Positions 1 to 5,570 are shown, counted from the first letter of the stretch. The stretch: 6,708 nt of DNA from Fusobacteriales bacterium (GCA_031285605.1 JAITVW010000109.1:1-6708); one strand, 5' to 3'. Numbers and translations: made by a program. Notes: generated by a model from the sequence alone, not told the origin.

Positions 1-94
1 AAAAATTTTTATTTTTTTTGTATTCTTTGTATATCACTGAAAATACTTTATAGACAATTCCAGCCGTAATCAATAATATTGTTGCTGTTTTCAT
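1..94 (-). CDS. FeoB-associated small membrane protein, N-terminal part (cut by window edge)
   Basis: Reading down from an ATG at 94-92 gives 31 residues that remain open at the window edge, beginning MKTATILLITAGIVYKVFSV and then turning lysine- and tyrosine-rich (IYKEYKKNKNF). A Shine-Dalgarno AAGGAGAC lies 8 bases upstream, and the ATG is only 19 bases after the feoB stop, so it belongs to the feo operon. One short hydrophobic helix followed at once by a basic stretch is the start of the FeoB-associated Cys-rich membrane proteins (Pfam PF12669 family), which sit directly after feoB in many Firmicutes and anaerobes and end in a cluster of cysteines and glycines. That cysteine tail would lie outside the window, so the family call rests on position, size and N-terminal pattern. 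The role in the family is not firmly settled; it is assumed to help Fe(II) uptake. Confidence 0.7.
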   Translation of the reverse strand, partial: MKTATILLITAGIVYKVFSVIYKEYKKNKNF

Positions 95-113
95 ATTATT
101 AGTCTCCTTGCCT

Positions 114-2324
114 TTACATAATTAATTTTGCTATATTGAAGAATAAAGTCGATACTATATAAGGGAGTACCAAAAGTATTGCAGTCTCCATCAGCATCAT
201 TTTCCATCCGAATTCCTGTTTTAACGCACCAAGGGCAACCGCACAAGGTACAACCAAGAGTACAAACAACATAAATGAATATGCTCTTACCGGTCCGAAA
301 TCATCACTCCATAAGCTTCTTACCACCGGTATGATATCTCCTCCGGCATCTTCCTGAAGAGTTTCTTCATCAGCAGGCTCAAATGCTCCCACATGGAAAG
401 TTACTGCATTGGCAAGTGCTTTTACTGAATCTATTGCTGCTACACCCAGATCTTTTACCTGTCCGAAAGTATCAGCAAGGAAATTATACTCTTCTTCCTC
501 TTCATCTCCCGCTGTTTCTTCCTGCTGTTGTAATAATACCTGTCCGAAAAATGCTACTACTGTTTCTTTTGCTATTACACTCGGAACAAGTGATGCTACA
601 GGCTCCCATCTGTCCGCAAATCCTGTAGGCTTAAACACAGGCTGTACTACTTTTGCTGCTTTTGCAAGATAAGATTCCTGTATGTTTCCTCCGTTAGGGA
701 AATATCCGAAAAACCATATTACTATTAATATTCCAAGAATTATTGTTGTAGCTCTCTTTACATACATCATAGTTTTTGAAAGCATGTTATTCCATACTAC
801 TTTAAAGCTTGGCATTCTGTATGGAGGAAGCTCTATCAATAATTCTGTATTGTCACCCTTAAAATAATCAAATCTCTTTAATATATATGCCATAATAAGA
901 GCAAATATAACACCTGTTACATACATCGAAACTATCACTAAAGCTGCATTTTTACTGAAAAATGCTGCTGCAATCAATGAATATACCGGCAGTCTTGCAC
1001 CACATGACATAAATGTAGTAATAAATCCTGTAAGTCTTCTTGTTTTTTCATCTTCAAGTGTTCTTGTAGAATAAATTGCAGGAACTGTACATCCAAAACC
1101 AATAAGCATTGGTATAAATGCTTTACCTGATAATCCTACTTTATTCATTGCTTTATTCATCAAAAAGGCAACTCTTGCCATATATCCGCTTTCTTCAAGT
1201 ATTGACATAAAGAAATAGATAAAGAACATCAGAGGTACAAATGTCAAGACAGCACCGACACTCGCCAAAATTCCGTCAAGTATAAAACTGTTCAGCCATC
1301 CCGGAGTTCCTTCTATTAATTTTCCTACATATTTTATGATATAATTACTGAAAAATCCGTCTACCCAGTCTATAAACGGGGCACTTCCATCAAAAATCAA
1401 TACAAACATCACATACACAATTAATAAAAATGATAAAACCCCAAAAAATTTATTTAGTAATATTTTATCAATTTTATCTGTCATGGCAAATTTATTAATA
1501 TCACTTTTTTTCAGATTTGCCGATACAATACCTCTTATTGCCCCGTAACGTGCTCTTGCTATTACATCGGCAGGATCCATATCATATCTGTCTTTTAAAT
1601 TTTTTATTTCTTTCTCAGCTGTATCTCTTAAATCCACTCCATAATTCACTTTTACCGTTGCTAAAAAGTTAGTATCTTCTTCCAGCACCTTTATGGCAAC
1701 CCAGTCAATCGGATATTTTACCATCAATTTATTATATTCTTTATTATTTGTCAGTGTTTTCTTTACGCTTGTAATATCTTCCTCTATTGCATTATCAAAT
1801 GCCAGTGTGTACGGTATATGAGCCTGATCTTTATGAAGCTTTGCCAGTTTCACGGCTTTGGAGATTATCTCATTTATTCCTTCACCTGTTTTGCCGCTTG
1901 TGAATACTGCTTCCATACCTATCTGCTTTTCAAAGACTTCTTTATCCAGCTGATAGTTTAATTTTGTAAATTCGTCATGATAGTTTAAAGCCATGACCAT
2001 TGGTTTCCCTATTTCCTTTAATAAAGCTGTCAAATAGAGATTTTTTTCCAATGCAGTAGACTCCACCACATTTATAATTACGTCAATATCATTTTCCAGT
2101 ATAAAATCTCTGGAAACCAGTTCCTCAGGTGTGTTAGCTGTTAAACTGTATATTCCCGGAAGGTCGACTAGATTAACTTCTTCATTTTCAAATTTAAAAA
2201 ATACTTCTTTTTTTTCGATCGTTACACCGGGCCAGTTTCCCATTTTTAAACTTGCATTTGAAATCTTATTAATTAAGGCGGTCTTTCCGACATTTGGGTT
2301 TCCTACAAATGCTATTTTTATCAT
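114..2324 (-). CDS. feoB: Ferrous iron transport protein B (GTP-dependent Fe(II) permease)
   Basis: This is a full-length FeoB of 736 residues, the inner-membrane Fe(II) transporter. The N-terminal G domain shows G1 GNPNVGKT (8-15), switch I around T35 in GVTIEKKE, G3 DLPG (54-57), G4 as NYHD (114-117) and a G5-like TSGKTGEGI (142-150). A helical regulatory segment follows (about 165-275). The membrane part starts near 285 and contains the family's core motifs GFGCTVPAIYSTRTLE (409-424) and SCGARLPVY (440-448), plus PSVIAKETVVAFFG (581-594). An acidic soluble loop (about 600-680, with a DEEEEE run) separates this from the last two membrane helices (about 681-732); enterobacterial FeoB has a loop of similar size there. 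The ATG at 2324 follows the feoA TAA by one base, implying translational coupling. G4 is atypical (NYHD where NMxD is usual), but the Asn and Asp that matter for guanine recognition are present. Confidence 0.97.
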   Translation of the reverse strand: MIKIAFVGNPNVGKTALINKISNASLKMGNWPGVTIEKKEVFFKFENEEVNLVDLPGIYSLTANTPEELVSRDFILENDIDVIINVVESTALEKNLYLTALLKEIGKPMVMALNYHDEFTKLNYQLDKEVFEKQIGMEAVFTSGKTGEGINEIISKAVKLAKLHKDQAHIPYTLAFDNAIEEDITSVKKTLTNNKEYNKLMVKYPIDWVAIKVLEEDTNFLATVKVNYGVDLRDTAEKEIKNLKDRYDMDPADVIARARYGAIRGIVSANLKKSDINKFAMTDKIDKILLNKFFGVLSFLLIVYVMFVLIFDGSAPFIDWVDGFFSNYIIKYVGKLIEGTPGWLNSFILDGILASVGAVLTFVPLMFFIYFFMSILEESGYMARVAFLMNKAMNKVGLSGKAFIPMLIGFGCTVPAIYSTRTLEDEKTRRLTGFITTFMSCGARLPVYSLIAAAFFSKNAALVIVSMYVTGVIFALIMAYILKRFDYFKGDNTELLIELPPYRMPSFKVVWNNMLSKTMMYVKRATTIILGILIVIWFFGYFPNGGNIQESYLAKAAKVVQPVFKPTGFADRWEPVASLVPSVIAKETVVAFFGQVLLQQQEETAGDEEEEEYNFLADTFGQVKDLGVAAIDSVKALANAVTFHVGAFEPADEETLQEDAGGDIIPVVRSLWSDDFGPVRAYSFMLFVLLVVPCAVALGALKQEFGWKMMLMETAILLVLPYIVSTLFFNIAKLIM

Positions 2325-2325
2325 C

Positions 2326-2541
2326 TTATACTACCTCAATTTCAATTTTTTGTGCCAGATTATTGCTTAACACTATTTTAGTTTCAATAGTTTTCATAAG
2401 TATATTTCCATTTGCTGCATTTTCCATGAAACAAGAATCTCCATTACATACCCCTAAACTCAACAGCTTCATATTCAGTTTTTTTTCTTTTATTTCCTTA
2501 ATTCTGAATTTATCCCCTGCTTTTGCTTGTAACAATGTCAT
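2326..2541 (-). CDS. feoA: Ferrous iron transport protein A (small SH3-like FeoA)
   Basis: A 71-residue FeoA protein, a cytoplasmic SH3-like partner thought to modulate FeoB. The pattern is typical: an N-terminal strand (LLQAKAGDKFRIKEI), the helix KLLSLGV (25-31), then alternating strands ending KIEIEVV. The ORF can be extended to a GTG at 2571, but I choose the ATG at 2541. GAGGAG sits 9 bases upstream of that ATG, the extension MNQICEELGI would be read through this ribosome binding site, and 71 residues fits the usual FeoA size of about 75. Where most FeoA proteins have a G-[LMV]-x-P-G turn, this one has GVCNGDSC, with cysteines at 32 and 37. It is first in the feo operon, one base ahead of feoB, and has a good sigma-70-type promoter about 60 bases upstream. 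Confidence 0.93.
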   Translation of the reverse strand: MTLLQAKAGDKFRIKEIKEKKLNMKLLSLGVCNGDSCFMENAANGNILMKTIETKIVLSNNLAQKIEIEVV

Positions 2542-2601
2542 AATTCCCAACTCCTCACAAATTTGATTCACTAACTATAAATTGTTTTTATACTCAAAAT
2601 A

Positions 2602-2630
2602 ATTTTATACCTTTTTGGAATCTTTGTCAA
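2602..2630 (-). promoter_or_regulatory. feoAB promoter
   Basis: On the minus strand a perfect -35 TTGACA (2630-2625) is followed after 17 bases by TAAAAT (2607-2602, 5 of 6 to TATAAT). Transcription would start near 2595, leaving a leader of about 54 bases before the feoA ATG at 2541. A weak AT-rich dyad overlapping the -10 box (2594-2608) matches a 7-1-7 Fur/PerR-type consensus at 9 of 14 positions. That is suggestive for an iron-uptake operon but not compelling at this base composition. Confidence 0.7.
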
Positions 2631-2667
2631 GCCTTTATTTTACAAGACTTTTTATGAAATATTTATA

Positions 2668-2688
2668 AAAATGTAAAAATTACATTTT
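2668..2688. promoter_or_regulatory. Perfect AT-rich dyad upstream of the feo promoter (function unknown)
   Basis: AAAATGTAA (2668-2676) and TTACATTTT (2680-2688) are exact inverted repeats separated by AAA. The dyad lies about 38 bases upstream of the feoAB -35 box and about 140 bases beyond the ttcA stop. It could be an upstream operator (TGTAA-N3-TTACA core) or a second weak terminator for ttcA. The low GC content argues against an efficient terminator. Confidence 0.4.
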
Positions 2689-2760
2689 ATTGATTGTTTT
2701 AAATTTTAATTTTTATTCTCAAAACATTGATATTACTAATTAAAAATATTTTCATTCAAT

Positions 2761-2807
2761 AAAAAAAATACAATTTCTGTTTTTTCTATTTTCAGACTTG
2801 TATTTTT
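2761..2807 (-). terminator. Probable ttcA terminator
   Basis: Read on the minus strand, a ten-pair stem (AAAAATACAA at 2807-2798 with TTGTATTTTT at 2773-2764) encloses a second short stem (TCTG/CAGA, 2796-2793 with 2779-2776) and runs directly into an eight-base T tract. It begins 22 bases after the ttcA stop. The outer stem is AT-rich, so the hairpin is weaker than the others in the window. It may also act for the opposite strand. Confidence 0.55.
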
Positions 2808-2829
2808 AAATTTATTTTTATCTATAAAA

Positions 2830-3684
2830 TTATAAAATTTTACTTTTTTTTCTCTTATTACAAATTTTTTTCTCTTTTTCATAACCGTATACATAATTCA
2901 AGTTTATATTTCGCATCGAATTAAACACGCTTTTTTTTATTCCGGGATGCTTCTCTTCAAGATCACTCAGAAGATCCTTTACTTCTTTTCTCTTGCTTGA
3001 GGTTTTCCCCGCTTCTATGGTACATCCGCAGTTCATTGCAAGTATACCGTTCTTCTTTGTATAATTAATTATATTTTTTTCCTCTACATATATTAACGGT
3101 CTTATTACTTTTAATTTTCCCGATGTAGAGTCTGCCTCGGGGGTCATCGTCTTCACAGAACCCGAATAAAAAATATTTATAAGTGTAGTCTCGATTACAT
3201 CATCAAAATGGTGACCCAAAGCAAGTTTATTATAACCGTATTCTTCTACTTTTTTATACAAAATTCCCCTTCTCATCTTGGCACATAAAAAACATGGATA
3301 ATCCTTAGCCTTTTCATTTGCGATTTTCCAAATATTAGTATCAAAAATTTCACAGTCAATATCCAGTTTCAAAAGATTATTTTTAAAATTATACAGATCC
3401 TCTTTTTTAAAACCGGGATTTAGATTAACCGCTCTGAATTCAAAGTTTCTTCTTTTATCCTTTTTTAACCGCTGAAAGAGCTTATAAAGCAAAAGACTGT
3501 CTTTCCCGCCGGAAATTGCAACTGCAATCTTATCTCCGTCCTTTACAAGCCCAAATTCATTAACAGCTTTCAAAAATTTTGCCCATATAGATTTTTTATA
3601 CTCGGCAGTTATGCTGTTCTCTATATCTTCAAGCGGTTTCATGTCACATTCCGGCAAAACCGCATCACATTTTAAATTTATCAT
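2830..3684 (-). CDS. ttcA: tRNA 2-thiocytidine biosynthesis protein TtcA
   Basis: A 284-residue PP-loop ATPase of the TtcA family, which thiolates cytidine 32 of tRNA using ATP and a [4Fe-4S] cluster. Numbered from the ATG at 3684, the PP-loop SGGKDS is at 58-63, the CxxC pair CFLCAKMRRG at 131-140, GHHFDD at 157-162, IRPLIYVEEKNI at 194-205, and a later CGC at 219-221 that would supply the third cluster ligand. Spacing and motifs follow the E. coli enzyme closely; that protein is somewhat longer (about 311 residues), mostly from a longer tail. The ORF extends to a TTG at 3699, but AAGGAG lies 5 bases upstream of the ATG at 3684 and would be inside that extension, so the ATG is the start. It is flanked by its own promoter and terminator and appears monocistronic. 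The C-terminus is unusually lysine-rich. Confidence 0.88.
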   Translation of the reverse strand: MINLKCDAVLPECDMKPLEDIENSITAEYKKSIWAKFLKAVNEFGLVKDGDKIAVAISGGKDSLLLYKLFQRLKKDKRRNFEFRAVNLNPGFKKEDLYNFKNNLLKLDIDCEIFDTNIWKIANEKAKDYPCFLCAKMRRGILYKKVEEYGYNKLALGHHFDDVIETTLINIFYSGSVKTMTPEADSTSGKLKVIRPLIYVEEKNIINYTKKNGILAMNCGCTIEAGKTSSKRKEVKDLLSDLEEKHPGIKKSVFNSMRNINLNYVYGYEKEKKICNKRKKSKIL

Positions 3685-3729
3685 TTTTACTCCTTGCAAT
3701 CAAATATAACCGATATGTCTTTTCCGAAA

Positions 3730-3735
3730 ATTATA
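3730..3735 (-). promoter_or_regulatory. Probable ttcA -10 box
   Basis: A perfect TATAAT on the minus strand gives a start near 3723 and a leader of about 38 bases to the ttcA ATG. No good -35 box stands at 16-18 bases; instead two direct copies of TGAAAAAT (3759-3752 and 3746-3739, 13 bases apart) occupy that region and could be a regulator site or chance. Confidence 0.5.
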
Positions 3736-3780
3736 TTGATTTTTCACTACAATTTTTCATAAAACCAAAATTACATAATA

Positions 3781-3803
3781 AAAATGTGGAATATCCACAT
3801 TTT
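3781..3803 (-). terminator. Terminator of the TPR gene
   Basis: A perfect ten-base-pair inverted repeat (AAAATGTGGA at 3781-3790, TCCACATTTT at 3794-3803) has a three-base loop and starts 13 bases after the TPR gene stop. Read on the minus strand, the stem's own T run continues as TTTTTATTAT, consistent with Rho-independent termination. Confidence 0.75.
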
Positions 3804-3816
3804 CATTTTTTATAAA

Positions 3817-4377
3817 TTAACAATTTCGACATTCTTTTTCTAATTCAGCTATTTTTTCTTTTAATGCTTCATCTCTCGAATCTATATCATAAGCCGCTTT
3901 ATATTCCTCTATAGCCCTTTTAAACCTTCCCATATTTTCATATTTTCTTGCAAAATCTATATGTGCGATATATATGTCAAGATCAAGGAAAATTGCAAAT
4001 TCATAATTCTCTATTGCTTTTATGATCTCTCCCTTTCTTGAGTATATATTTCCCAAAAGAAACAATATAAAAGGTTCCATAGGGTCATAATTTAATACTA
4101 TACTCAAATTTTCCTCTGCCTTATCCAAATCGTTTACTTCATAATATAAGTAACCTAAAAATGCCCGCATTTCAAAATCATCAGGTTTAAGCTTCACAAG
4201 CTGTTCGTAAATGCTTATAGCTTCCTTATCCTTCTTTAGTGCATGATAGATTGTGGCCAAATTCTGCAGTGCTTCAGTATCCTTAGAATTATTGATTACT
4301 TTTGCCTTATATAGTTTTAACTCTTCTTCTATATTGTCATCATATCTGATCTCTTTAAATATTAATGTCTTTAACAT
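3817..4377 (-). CDS. Tetratricopeptide-repeat protein, four TPRs, cytoplasmic
   Basis: A 186-residue protein made almost entirely of TPR helix pairs. Four repeats of exactly 34 residues can be laid end to end: 34-67 (ALQNLATIYHALKKDKEAIS...), 68-101 (FLGYLYYEVNDLDKAEENLS...), 102-135 (LLGNIYSRKGEIIKAIENYE...) and 136-169 (ARKYENMGRFKRAIEEYK...). Each carries the small/Gly at position 8, Tyr at 11, Ala at 20 and Pro or an acidic turn near 32 in most copies. A short helix with a CRNC end caps the stack. There is no signal peptide or membrane helix. TPR stacks bind protein partners; the sequence does not say which. The ATG at 4377 has GGAGAG 8 bases upstream. Transcription probably starts about 210 bases upstream, at the TATAAT box near 4600, through a leader containing short ORFs. 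Confidence 0.9.
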   Translation of the reverse strand: MLKTLIFKEIRYDDNIEEELKLYKAKVINNSKDTEALQNLATIYHALKKDKEAISIYEQLVKLKPDDFEMRAFLGYLYYEVNDLDKAEENLSIVLNYDPMEPFILFLLGNIYSRKGEIIKAIENYEFAIFLDLDIYIAHIDFARKYENMGRFKRAIEEYKAAYDIDSRDEALKEKIAELEKECRNC

Positions 4378-4450
4378 TTAATACACTCTCCATTATTCTA
4401 TTCTAAACACCCTCTGATTAATTTTATTAAATATTCTAACATATTTTTTT

Positions 4451-4567
4451 TTAATAGTAAAATTTTATTTTCTCCGATACTCCGCCTAGCGTAGAAACTG
4501 TTACATTATGGAATTGCTCTCCGTTAACTTCTATATTAACTCTGTAACACAATTTTATCTTCATCAT
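4451..4567 (-). CDS. Possible 38-residue protein, unrecognised
   Basis: An ATG-ATG at 4567-4562 opens a frame of 38 codons ending TAA at 4453-4451. The product starts MMKIKLCYRVNIEVNGEQFH and continues NVTVSTLGGVSEKIKFYY. It looks like two or three beta strands and uses ordinary codons. The DNA is noticeably less AT-rich here than in the surrounding non-coding sequence, which supports coding or former coding. Against it, no Shine-Dalgarno precedes the start. An in-frame TAA lies immediately upstream, so it cannot be longer. The start overlaps the stop of an eight-codon ORF as ATGA, which could allow coupling. I do not recognise the family; it could also be a decayed gene fragment. Confidence 0.35.
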   Translation of the reverse strand: MMKIKLCYRVNIEVNGEQFHNVTVSTLGGVSEKIKFYY

Positions 4568-4590
4568 TTAAATTTTTGGAAATTATTCAT
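4564..4590 (-). CDS. Possible leaderless octapeptide ORF (MNNFQKFK)
   Basis: The ATG at 4590-4588 begins six bases after a perfect TATAAT box, so it would be at or very near the 5' end of the transcript, with no room for a ribosome binding site. It encodes MNNFQKFK and stops with TGA at 4566-4564, overlapping the ATG of the 38-residue ORF. This is an inference from spacing only; a shift of the start site by a few bases would abolish it. Confidence 0.2.
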   Translation of the reverse strand: MNNFQKFK

Positions 4591-4596
4591 ATCTCA

Positions 4597-4602
4597 ATTA
4601 TA
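4597..4602 (-). promoter_or_regulatory. Candidate -10 box for the TPR transcript, with adjacent dyad
   Basis: A perfect TATAAT lies on the minus strand. The hexamer 17 bases upstream (TTTCAA) is a poor -35, but it lies within an inverted repeat TTTGAAA (4619-4625) / TTTCAAA (4634-4640) that could be an activator or repressor site. The predicted start is near 4590, giving a leader of about 213 bases before the TPR gene. Confidence 0.5.
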
Positions 4603-4735
4603 CTACATTTGGATACTATTTGAAACAAAATTTTTTCAAAGATTAGAGTTATGATGATACAATTGTTTTTTAAACAGTATTTGTATTCAGTGCACTTTAA
4701 AATTTTAAAACTTTAATACTGTAATTTTTGTAAAT

Positions 4736-4769
4736 AAAAAAATGGCTCTGAATTAACAGAAACCATTTT
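4736..4769 (-). terminator. Terminator of the small secreted-protein operon
   Basis: On the minus strand AAAATGG (4769-4763) pairs with CCATTTT (4745-4739), and an inner TCTG/CAGA stem (4760-4757 with 4750-4747) closes a six-base TTAATT loop. The stem runs into seven Ts. It begins nine bases after the stop at 4779, so it ends the last gene of the operon. Confidence 0.85.
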
Positions 4770-4778
4770 AATTTCCGG

Positions 4779-5048
4779 TTATCTTATGTTATTTTCCGCT
4801 TTATACTGCTCTATTCTGAATAATAAATCTTCTATTTCCTGTATTTCATTTACTTTTTTATCTATTTGTTTATCTACCTTTGTAAGTTCTTTTTCCAATC
4901 TTGTTCCGCTGTTCAGATGCTGTCTTAGATTTGTCCATTTTCCTCTTGCACCTTCCCTTAATTCTCTTCTATATTCATAAGTTGGAGCTGCACCTGCTAT
5001 CATTCCTGTTAATACACATAATACTGCTGTTATTCCTAATTTTTTCAT
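4779..5048 (-). CDS. Small secreted coiled-coil protein (third gene of operon)
   Basis: An 89-residue protein with a clear signal peptide (MKK, hydrophobic core 4-18, likely cleavage after AGAA at about 21), giving a mature chain of about 68 residues. The mature part starts with a charged aromatic segment (PTYEYRRELREGARGKW) and continues from about 47 to 84 as a strongly predicted coiled coil with leucine, isoleucine and valine at heptad spacing (LEKELTKVDKQIDKKV, then IEDLLFRI). Size, export signal and helical body recall the FadA-type adhesin family of Fusobacteria, but I cannot align it to FadA from memory, so this is only an analogy. The ribosome binding site AAGGAGGAG, 12 bases after the preceding stop, is very strong. 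A cysteine at 11 sits inside the signal helix and does not form a lipobox. Confidence 0.85.
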   Translation of the reverse strand: MKKLGITAVLCVLTGMIAGAAPTYEYRRELREGARGKWTNLRQHLNSGTRLEKELTKVDKQIDKKVNEIQEIEDLLFRIEQYKAENNIR

Positions 5049-5060
5049 TTTCTCCTCCTT

Positions 5061-5351
5061 TTATCTATTTCTTTTCATTCTTGCCTGTTCATCCGGCATT
5101 AGTTCTTCCTCTTCTGCTTTTATTCTGTCCAGTATTGTATACCAGTATCCTCTTTTTTCAGGTAACGTTACATATACTGATTCTTGCGATCTTCTTAATG
5201 CCTTTTCATATGAAGAATATACTCCGTCCTGATCATAGTCTTTCGTTATACTGTCTTCCACTGCTTTACTTACCTGTACATCTCCATTTTCAGCACTGTA
5301 TGCTGCAACTGTCATTAAGCTCATCAAAAATAATAATAATAATTTTTTCAT
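5061..5351 (-). CDS. Small secreted protein with an EF-hand-like loop (second gene of operon)
   Basis: A 96-residue protein with a signal peptide (MKKLLLLFLMSLMTVAAYSA, cleavage probably after residue 20) and a mature part of about 76 residues. Residues 38-49 read DYDQDGVYSSYE, matching the canonical 12-residue EF-hand loop: Asp at 1, 3 and 5, Gly at 6, Ser at 9 and Glu at 12; only the usual aliphatic residue at position 8 is replaced by Tyr. The flanking stretches (KAVEDSITK and KALRRSQESVY) can form the two helices such a loop needs. A calcium-binding role is therefore plausible but unproven, and there is a single loop rather than a pair. The C-terminus is acidic then basic (EEEELMPDEQARMKRNR). 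The start ATG at 5351 has AGGGAGG upstream. The gene begins nine bases after the preceding stop and lies in the middle of the operon. No family recognised. Confidence 0.85.
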   Translation of the reverse strand: MKKLLLLFLMSLMTVAAYSAENGDVQVSKAVEDSITKDYDQDGVYSSYEKALRRSQESVYVTLPEKRGYWYTILDRIKAEEEELMPDEQARMKRNR

Positions 5352-5360
5352 ATACCCTCC

Positions 5361-5570
5361 CTATTTTTTCGTTTTATTAAGATATTTTAGTACTTTGTTA
5401 TACTCGATTTTATGCCATGCCACATCTTTTTTAGCTCTGTAATTTTCTATCTTATCTGCCTTTTCCATTTGTGCGTTTATATCAGGCATTTCGGGTGCTG
5501 TTTTATCTTTTTTGGCACTAAGTGAAACTACACCTGTTACAAGCATAATACTAATTATGATTTTTTTCAT
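5361..5570 (-). CDS. Small secreted protein (first gene of operon), unrecognised
   Basis: A 69-residue protein beginning MKKIIISIMLVTGVVSLSA, a typical signal peptide with cleavage expected after residue 19. The mature part is about 50 residues, strongly charged and probably helical (INAQMEKADKIENYRAKKDV, ending KVLKYLNKTKK). The frame extends to 5624, but the ATG at 5570 is chosen: AAGGAGGAG lies 4 bases before it and the protein then starts with an export signal like its two neighbours. The upstream extension would bury this ribosome binding site and the signal. It shares its ribosome binding site and first codons almost base for base with the third gene of the operon (5041-5060 and 5563-5582 are identical). 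I do not recognise the family; an envelope or surface role is inferred from export only. Confidence 0.8.
   Translation of the reverse strand: MKKIIISIMLVTGVVSLSAKKDKTAPEMPDINAQMEKADKIENYRAKKDVAWHKIEYNKVLKYLNKTKK

Larger units (their letters stand above)
4378..4778. other. 401-base gap between the small-protein operon and the TPR gene
   Basis: From right to left this holds the terminator of the small-protein operon (4736-4769), then an AT-rich stretch with an eight-base inverted repeat (ACAGTATT 4674-4681, AATACTGT 4715-4722) around the palindrome TTTAAAATTTTAAA. Next come the TTTGAAA/TTTCAAA dyad, the TATAAT box, the two short ORFs, and about 70 AT-rich bases leading to the TPR ribosome binding site. 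I see no recognisable RNA gene or mobile element. Confidence 0.6.

Noticed and set aside
383..867. Plus-strand open frames opposite the 3' half of feoB
   Set aside because: They are antisense to well-conserved FeoB codons, have low-complexity Leu/Ser/Pro-rich products and lack ribosome binding sites.
2131..2566. Plus-strand open frames opposite feoA and the feoB start
   Set aside because: They overlap clearly identified feoA and feoB coding sequence on the other strand, and their products are Phe/Ile/Ser-rich with no recognisable motif.
2542..2571. GTG start extending feoA by ten residues
   Set aside because: The extension would contain the GAGGAG ribosome binding site that serves the ATG at 2541, and the family length fits the shorter form.
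2572..2829. Riboswitch or small RNA between ttcA and feoA
   Set aside because: Apart from the ttcA hairpin, one dyad and the feo promoter, the sequence is AT-rich with no conserved aptamer-like elements that I can recognise.
3685..3699. TTG start extending ttcA by five residues
   Set aside because: AAGGAG lies inside this extension at the right distance from the ATG at 3684.
4651..4716. 21-codon plus-strand ORF in the 401-base gap
   Set aside because: Short, AT-driven composition, no convincing ribosome binding site, and no plus-strand genes elsewhere in the window.
5016..5018. Lipoprotein signal (cysteine 11) in the 89-residue protein
   Set aside because: The residue before the cysteine is Leu and the cysteine lies in the middle of the hydrophobic core, so there is no lipobox.
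4786..5380. Plus-strand open frames across the small-protein operon
   Set aside because: They are reverse-strand readings of genes with strong ribosome binding sites and signal peptides; the Leu/Phe-rich products come from the A-rich minus-strand codons.
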